A stretch of DNA of 64,000 nt, taken from Phlebopus portentosus. Its lineage: Eukaryota > Basidiomycota > Agaricomycetes > Boletales > Boletinellaceae. Made by a program: the position numbers and the translations under genes. The notes below the pieces were generated by a model. The model made no database searches. It had not been told where the DNA came from and saw only the letters and a list, made by a program, of their open reading frames with translations. Numbering within the stretch: position 1 is the stretch's first letter; each line of letters starts with the position of its first letter. Positions 58,416-64,000 of this stretch are shown here, one piece after another. The stretch lies in NCBI GenBank assembly GCA_037892935.1, contig JAYXKI010000003.1:2914001-2978000 (forward strand), read 5' to 3'.

Positions 58416-61400
58416 ATGATGCAGGCTGAGCCCGCGCCGTCGCCGCCCATCATAGACCGGTTGAAGAAAGATACGAACGGCGAGAATATTCCGTCGGAAG
58501 AGAATGTAGGAGACAGGGATGATAGGAGCTCGGAAAGCGTAACTGACACGCAGCCTGACACCGGATTGGCGTCAACATCAACGACTGCACAGACGACACA
58601 GACTACGGCGCTTCCTGGCATTCGGGATCTCTTTCCCGGTGAGTAATACATTTTTGCCTGCTTATGTCTTTCCATATTCCTCGGTTCTTTGTCTTTCGTT
58701 CCATTTTCTGCGGGTTTTTTGGGTGGAAATGGGGTCGTCATTTGGGTTCCTTGGCTCCAGAGTCCTCGGACGCGTCCACGTCGCACTTCATAACACCCCA
58801 TCGAGTCGAATCAACCGCAAGCAACCTTTACCTGTGCTCGTCCTCGAGAACAAGGATTACGGCAACCAACGAACATGCACCGCAGATGGGACGGTGGGTT
58901 CTATAGTGCGTAATGCCGATCAGTTGACAGGACCGCGAATCATTTGGTGACAGCGTCGGTCACACGTCGTTCGACGTCTCTTGACAGCAGAGGCAACACT
59001 CGCTTCTTCGGTGTGACGTCCCTGTCATCTGATCCCTCGGACGTCAAGCAACGTAAACGCAATTGCTGCCCACATGCTTACGCACGCCGCAAATCACCCT
59101 TTATCCGGGCTGGTAGATTTCAATCTGTTGTCATTGACATCTTCCTGGTCATCAGCATGCCCGCGAGGGAATATCATACTCGCAACTCTACGGTTGCGCA
59201 TAGGGTTGCGCATAGGGTTGCGCATAGGACAGCCTATTGCGAAGCAGAAACCAGTGCTAGTACTTCGTTCGCGAGGGATAGTTGGCAGCTATCAGACCAT
59301 TGTTCAACGGATGTGATTGCTACTTCTAACGATCACTGCTGCGGACTTGACCAGAACAAGGAGCATCTAGGAAACAGATGCAATGACCAAATGCCGGACT
59401 GTCTGCCATGCCAAGTTGCTTTGGATTTGGCATCAACCTGGATAGCTTGCGGACACCATCTTTCCTTACCCCCGAATTGCATCTTACTATTCCTGGATGC
59501 TGTTCTCTGAATTGCGTCCTCTACGCCGGAAGCATCCCTTGGATGCTCGGCGACGACCCGTTGTGTTCGGTCTCGGCAGGATCGGTAGGCCTCGGGTTAC
59601 GCGGCTTACCTCTGAAGTTGCCGATGCCTACCCCGATCGTCAGCTTGATCTTCTGGTTTGCATTCAGACGAGGGAATGTCCGACATCGGCAGCTGCCAGC
59701 AGCTTGCACCCATAGACGCATTTCTGGTCTTGTCCTATGCTCTTCAAACGCCCCCAAACGTCGTGTTCCCATCACCACGTTCCGCGCTTCTGCAGTGCCA
59801 CGACTCGGCTGTGCGTTCATTTCAACTTTCAATCAAATATCATTGAAATGCGTGGGGCGTGTTCGACGAGCTTTCATTTCTTATGCGATATGGATGATGT
59901 CCTTGTTTGAGAGATTGCTGTGAATCATCTGCGGCGCAAACGAGTATTAATGCCCAAGGACAGATTGGGCGGTGTTTCTGTTGGTCACCTATCTACTGTG
60001 ATGTGCACTGTCGTACCATTGGTTTTGGGATAGATATGATTTCGCCATTATTCCATTAAATTTCTTCCTTGTCGAATTTTCTCTTCTCTGCTCTGCTTTT
60101 ACCCTCTCTCCTCCCTCTCTTTTTATTACTGAACATCAGTTATCTCATAATCTTTGTGCGTCTCACGTTTGCGGTTTCATTGACTGACGGGCCAATTCTC
60201 TAGACCATCTTTTTGAAGCGCAGCAACGCCTCGAACCTGCTGTGAACATACGTCCGAAGGATCCTTTCCTTGCACATGCAAGCTCAGTCAGGTTACAGGC
60301 TCATACTACGAGCGATGGAGAAAGGGAAATGCAACGAGAAGCTTTCAAAGCGCTGACCGCACCGTTTCCCCGGTCTCCCGTACTGCCGCGCTCGTCCTAT
60401 GTGGAACGTGGAGGATTCATGTTTCCTCCTTCAGCTACGGCCCGCATACCTCCGCCCATGCAGCCGTCCTCGGCGCTCAATTTCGTTCCATCGTCCGCTA
60501 TTCCTCCGCCTCTAACTATTCCCGCATCTGGTCGAGTTACTGCTTCACCAACTCTTCCGGGTTCCTCAACGTCAGACGTCATCTCGTCTCCCCCCGTCGT
60601 CAGAACGCAGACCGAGAGACCTCGTAGACGCGGACATGCTCACACGTACAGTTCTGACGCCAGTGCAGCCGCTGCCAGTCTGTTGAATTTATCTCTGAGC
60701 AGCGGTCCTCTTACAACTGCCAGTACATCTCCAACTGTAACCAATGACATCCTCGGGCAGCGCGCGAATGTCGAGAAGGTTGTCAATGACGATGAGTCGA
60801 TGTTTGTTTTCGAGATGGATGAAGCTACGGAACGTACGAAGCGGCGAGCCGCGGAAGCAGACGAAGAACAAGGAGACGAGGGGATGGAAGTCGAAGGAGT
60901 GGAGACTGCGCCGACGAGCGTTGATTCCCATATTAGCTCTGATGCCAAGCAGGCGAGACTGTCGAAAGATCTCATTACAGAGCACGAGGCAGGATCCAAT
61001 TCGAAGACGACAGCGGAACCAGATGGAAAGGGTTCAGGCGAGGTTACTTCATCTGCTGAGAATGGAAATATTGGCGAGCATGAGCCTACCTCTTCAGCAG
61101 AAAACGAAACGGGAGAAGGGGAGGCGGAAGGGGACGGTGATGGTGGAGACGGCAAGCGACATACGTGCCCGCACTGCAAAAAGCGATTCAATCGGCCCAG
61201 TAGTCTCAAAATTCATTTGAACACGCATACTGGTGCCAAGCGTGAGTGGTTATCAACTTATGATCAAGAGACACGTCACTGACAATACTTTTTGTATTTG
61301 GTTTTGAATGATTCGTTTCATTTGTTTTTAATCGCTGCATCTCTGGTCATCGCGCGCCCGTGGACACTTCCTCCGGTCTATTATGGCAATACGAATTCAT

Positions 61401-64000
61401 CTCTCTTCGGGCGGTATCGCTGATCGTTACGCGACTTCGCAATCTTGTCCGCAATAATGCGGTACTGCCGTAATGTTGGACTGGAACTTGGACTGCATGA
61501 TCTATACATTCAACACTTTATCGCTGCATACGCCGACGCCTTATTCGGCACATGATAAAAAATGCTCTCCTTTTTCGTTTGTGGCGTCTACCTGACCTTG
61601 ACCCTATTGTCCGGTGGCGTTGGTTTGTTTCACATGGCAAAATGAACGATCTGCGTAATCCGCGTCTCGTTTCTTTGGGGCCTGATGACTCTGCCCTGTG
61701 ATGCTGCACTCGCTCGGCGGATGCTCTACGCGGTGGTCGTGTCGTTCCGACTCTGCTCCGATCTTGAACCCTGATTACGCGAACGCCGTGTCACTACGAT
61801 ACGGAATCTCTTTGTGCGCTTTGCCCCCGTATCTATTACGGATCTCTGATCTTTGCATGTTTTGGTTCATTTTATGATCCAAACACTGATGTCTGTCTAT
61901 ACTTGCTCCTTTGCTTAATTGCCCTCCTGCCCCGTGCTGCCATTGTGTTGCCCGTATCGCGGATCGGGTGGAAACAACTTTTACTTTACCCCCCGTTTCT
62001 ATGTCTCTCATCGATCATCTCTATTAGCATTCGAGTGCCCTTACCCAGGCTGCGGACGCCAGTTCAACGTCTCAAGCAATATGCGTCGGCACTACCGAAA
62101 TCATTCGTCTCCTGCTGGTCTTGGTCCGGGTACTGCACCAGGCCTGGGAATTGGATTGGGTATGGGCATGCACGAACCGTTTGGTCCGCGTTCAATGCTA
62201 GGTTTACACGCCGGACCACCAAGTTATCCTGGACCACAATTTTCGCATATACAATTGGAGCGTGAGAGAATGCAGAGAGAAAGGCTGGCGATGGCTGGCC
62301 CCCCGAGAGAACCTAACCCGCAGTATGGACCACCTAGTGCATATCGGCCCCCGCCTCATACCAACGGTGTGCCTCTGCCGGTATCGCATCCGCCACGGGT
62401 TCCTCCGCCTCATGGGATACATCACGGAGCACCGTATGGATCATATCCTTCTGGTTTCGGTCCGAGAGAGTCCGAGTTGGATCGGAGGGAACGATTGACA
62501 AGATTGGAGAGGGATAACTGGGAAATTCGCGAACGTGAAATTGAGCGAGAACGCATAGGCAGATTGGAAAGAAGACCATTGTCTAACCAAGCGCCTATTC
62601 ATCCAGCGTTTTCACACCATTCTTCGACGCAGCTTGGGAGAACTCCCGATTATCGCACCGGTGGGGGATCAGGTCAATCTTTCCTGGACCACGTTCGTTA
62701 TCCTCAGCCTACCGCCAGAAGTGTACCATCATCCCTTATCGATCATGATCCGCCTCCTGCGCATCCTCAGCCACAACAGCCTCATCCAGTTCAACTTCAT
62801 CCTCAGGCTCGACACCCAGCAGCAGGACCGATTCCTGTGCTTCGTTCATCCCACTCGTTCTCGCATCCGTATGCATCGCCACATGGTCACCGTCATTCAC
62901 GCTCGTCTCCTTCTCACTCGCATTCCCATTCTCGGGAACGTCACAATTCTAAGTCACCTATAGTCAGCCCCGCTCTTTCTGCCGCATCCTCTCTTCCAGT
63001 TCAAGGCTGGCGTGGCCATGCACACACACACAGCGCACCAGCATTTGATGGGCTTGGGCGGACTCGGGGTGTTGAGCTGCCACCTTTGATGACAAGTATG
63101 CGATCGCCATATAATAGAAATGCTGCTCTCCCTGCAGGGCACGGAAGAAGCCATTCATATTCAGCATCTAGCAACCATATTGGTCCTGGTCCTACATTTG
63201 TTCCTCCTTTTAATCTCGGACGCGACGAAGAAAGGAGCGAAAGAAGGGCAAGACGCGACTCAACTGCCGCACTTACGGGACATGAAAGTGACCGTGAAAT
63301 CATGCAAGGAGCGATTTCCGATTTTGAGAGTGAAGACAGACGCGAAGAGAGTGACGTGGAAATGCGCGATGCTATTGGAGAAACAGTTGGTCGAGTCCGT
63401 CCTCTTTCCCCGGCTTTAGGGGTTATAGAATCTCCTCTGCATCCCTTATCACCTACGTTCCAGAGGCGTACTCCACCTCCTCATGGCATGGAACTGCGCC
63501 GGCGACCCAGCAACTCTCAGCCCGTTACGGCCTCTGGGACCTCATCTTCACGAGATCGGGCTTATTCACAACCACATCCTCATTACACACACTCGCGAAC
63601 TGGATCAGGCTCCTCATCCGGTCATGGTCACGGCTACGCTTCTCATCCTTATGCCAGAGCGCGTCATGCACATAGCCAGTCGCGTGAGGTTGCAGTGGTG
63701 GTGGCGGACGCGGTATCACCACGTCTACGAGCTTCTCTTTCCACCTCTCCCAAAGCACCACTTCCTATCACGTCAACATCAGTCTCACCCCGGGCATCTA
63801 TTTCTTCCGGAATGTCTCCGGGACCCTTGCAGAATGGTGTCAGTACGGATGCTCGCCCGTTTCAGGAGCCAGGACATTCTGTTAGGGGTCCCAAATTGTC
63901 ATCTCCAATCTCGACGTCTGGTCACACTTCCCGCTTCCCGGTGTATACTTTCCCACCTCCTGCTCCGCCTCCAGGCGTCGGTATTCCTACTAGTTCGCCT
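58416..64000 (+). CDS. Large two-finger C2H2 transcription factor, open at right edge
   Basis: Exons 58416-58638, 60204-61241 and 62028 to beyond 64000 join in phase to more than 1070 residues. The start MMQAEPAPSPPIIDRLKK follows a GACG context. Residues 1-395 are disordered and Ser/Pro/acidic-rich. Two adjacent C2H2 fingers lie at 396-416 (CPHCKKRFNRPSSLKIHLNTH) and 424-446 (CPYPGCGRQF...HYRNH), joined by TGAKPFEC; the second intron splits this linker exactly at the Pro codon. Downstream are a Gly/Met patch, a charged coiled segment (ELDRRERLTRLERDNWEIRE) and a very long His/Ser/Pro-rich tail. Introns of 1565 and 786 nt are far longer than the 45-80 nt seen elsewhere in the window. Finger pair and layout fit a fungal developmental or stress regulator, but I cannot name an orthologue. 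Confidence 0.88.
59193..59228. repeat. 12-bp tandem repeat inside the first intron of the C2H2 gene
   Basis: gttgcgcatagg occurs three times in tandem without mismatch (59193-59204, 59205-59216, 59217-59228). The unit contains the palindrome tgcgca, so it could be a multimerised binding site or a simple slippage repeat. Confidence 0.85.

Noticed and set aside
60640..61209. Minus-strand 189-residue frame opposite the C2H2 regulator
   Set aside because: It is antisense to a frame with two clear zinc fingers; its Ser/Pro composition is the complement of the real coding bias.

Overview
The window is nuclear DNA of a filamentous basidiomycete, most probably an Agaricomycete. Genes lie on both strands, are split by many 45-80 bp GT-AG introns, and code for families typical of mushroom-forming fungi: F-box/LRR proteins, GT1 UDP-glycosyltransferases, a secreted GH3 beta-glucosidase, C2H2 and Zn2Cys6 regulators, and a Cys-rich single-pass membrane protein. 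No CRISPR, operon, phage or intact transposon was seen, and no tRNA or rRNA gene was recognised. Exon models below were built by hand from splice signals, reading frame and family conservation. Layout: 1-10.2 kb holds mostly housekeeping genes: IMP dehydrogenase (cut by the left edge), a two-finger C2H2 protein with an unfamiliar N-terminal domain, a large unidentified protein, and the RuvB-like AAA+ ATPase RVB1. From 10.2 to 20.8 kb there is almost no gene except one small protein of a basidiomycete-restricted type. At 20.8-25.2 kb are an ER DnaJ/TPR co-chaperone (DNAJC3/p58IPK type) and a Cys-rich single-pass membrane protein. The region 26.4-49.6 kb is dominated by glycosylation: three intact 11-exon UDP-glycosyltransferases, a fourth decayed copy, and a secreted GH3 glucosidase. 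Between them lie two F-box proteins, the PTS2 receptor PEX7, a Zn2Cys6 protein, and a broken paralogue of the 2-kb zinc-finger gene. At 49.9-53 kb two single-exon low-complexity proteins (Pro/His/Gly/Arg-rich, with CxC motifs and acidic tails) form a tandem pair. After 5.4 kb without a recognisable gene, a large C2H2 regulator with two very long introns runs off the right edge. How the genes may work together: the UGTs can attach sugars to small molecules and the secreted GH3 enzyme can remove beta-linked glucose. All three intact UGT genes have a TATA-like box 70-100 bp upstream of the start, which suggests inducible expression. A glycosylation/deglycosylation function for this block is inference. 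The best candidates for undescribed biology are the N-terminal domain shared by the two zinc-finger genes and the tandem low-complexity pair. Four otherwise convincing genes each contain one apparent single-base frame break, three of them at homopolymers. This looks more like consensus error than gene death, at least for RVB1.
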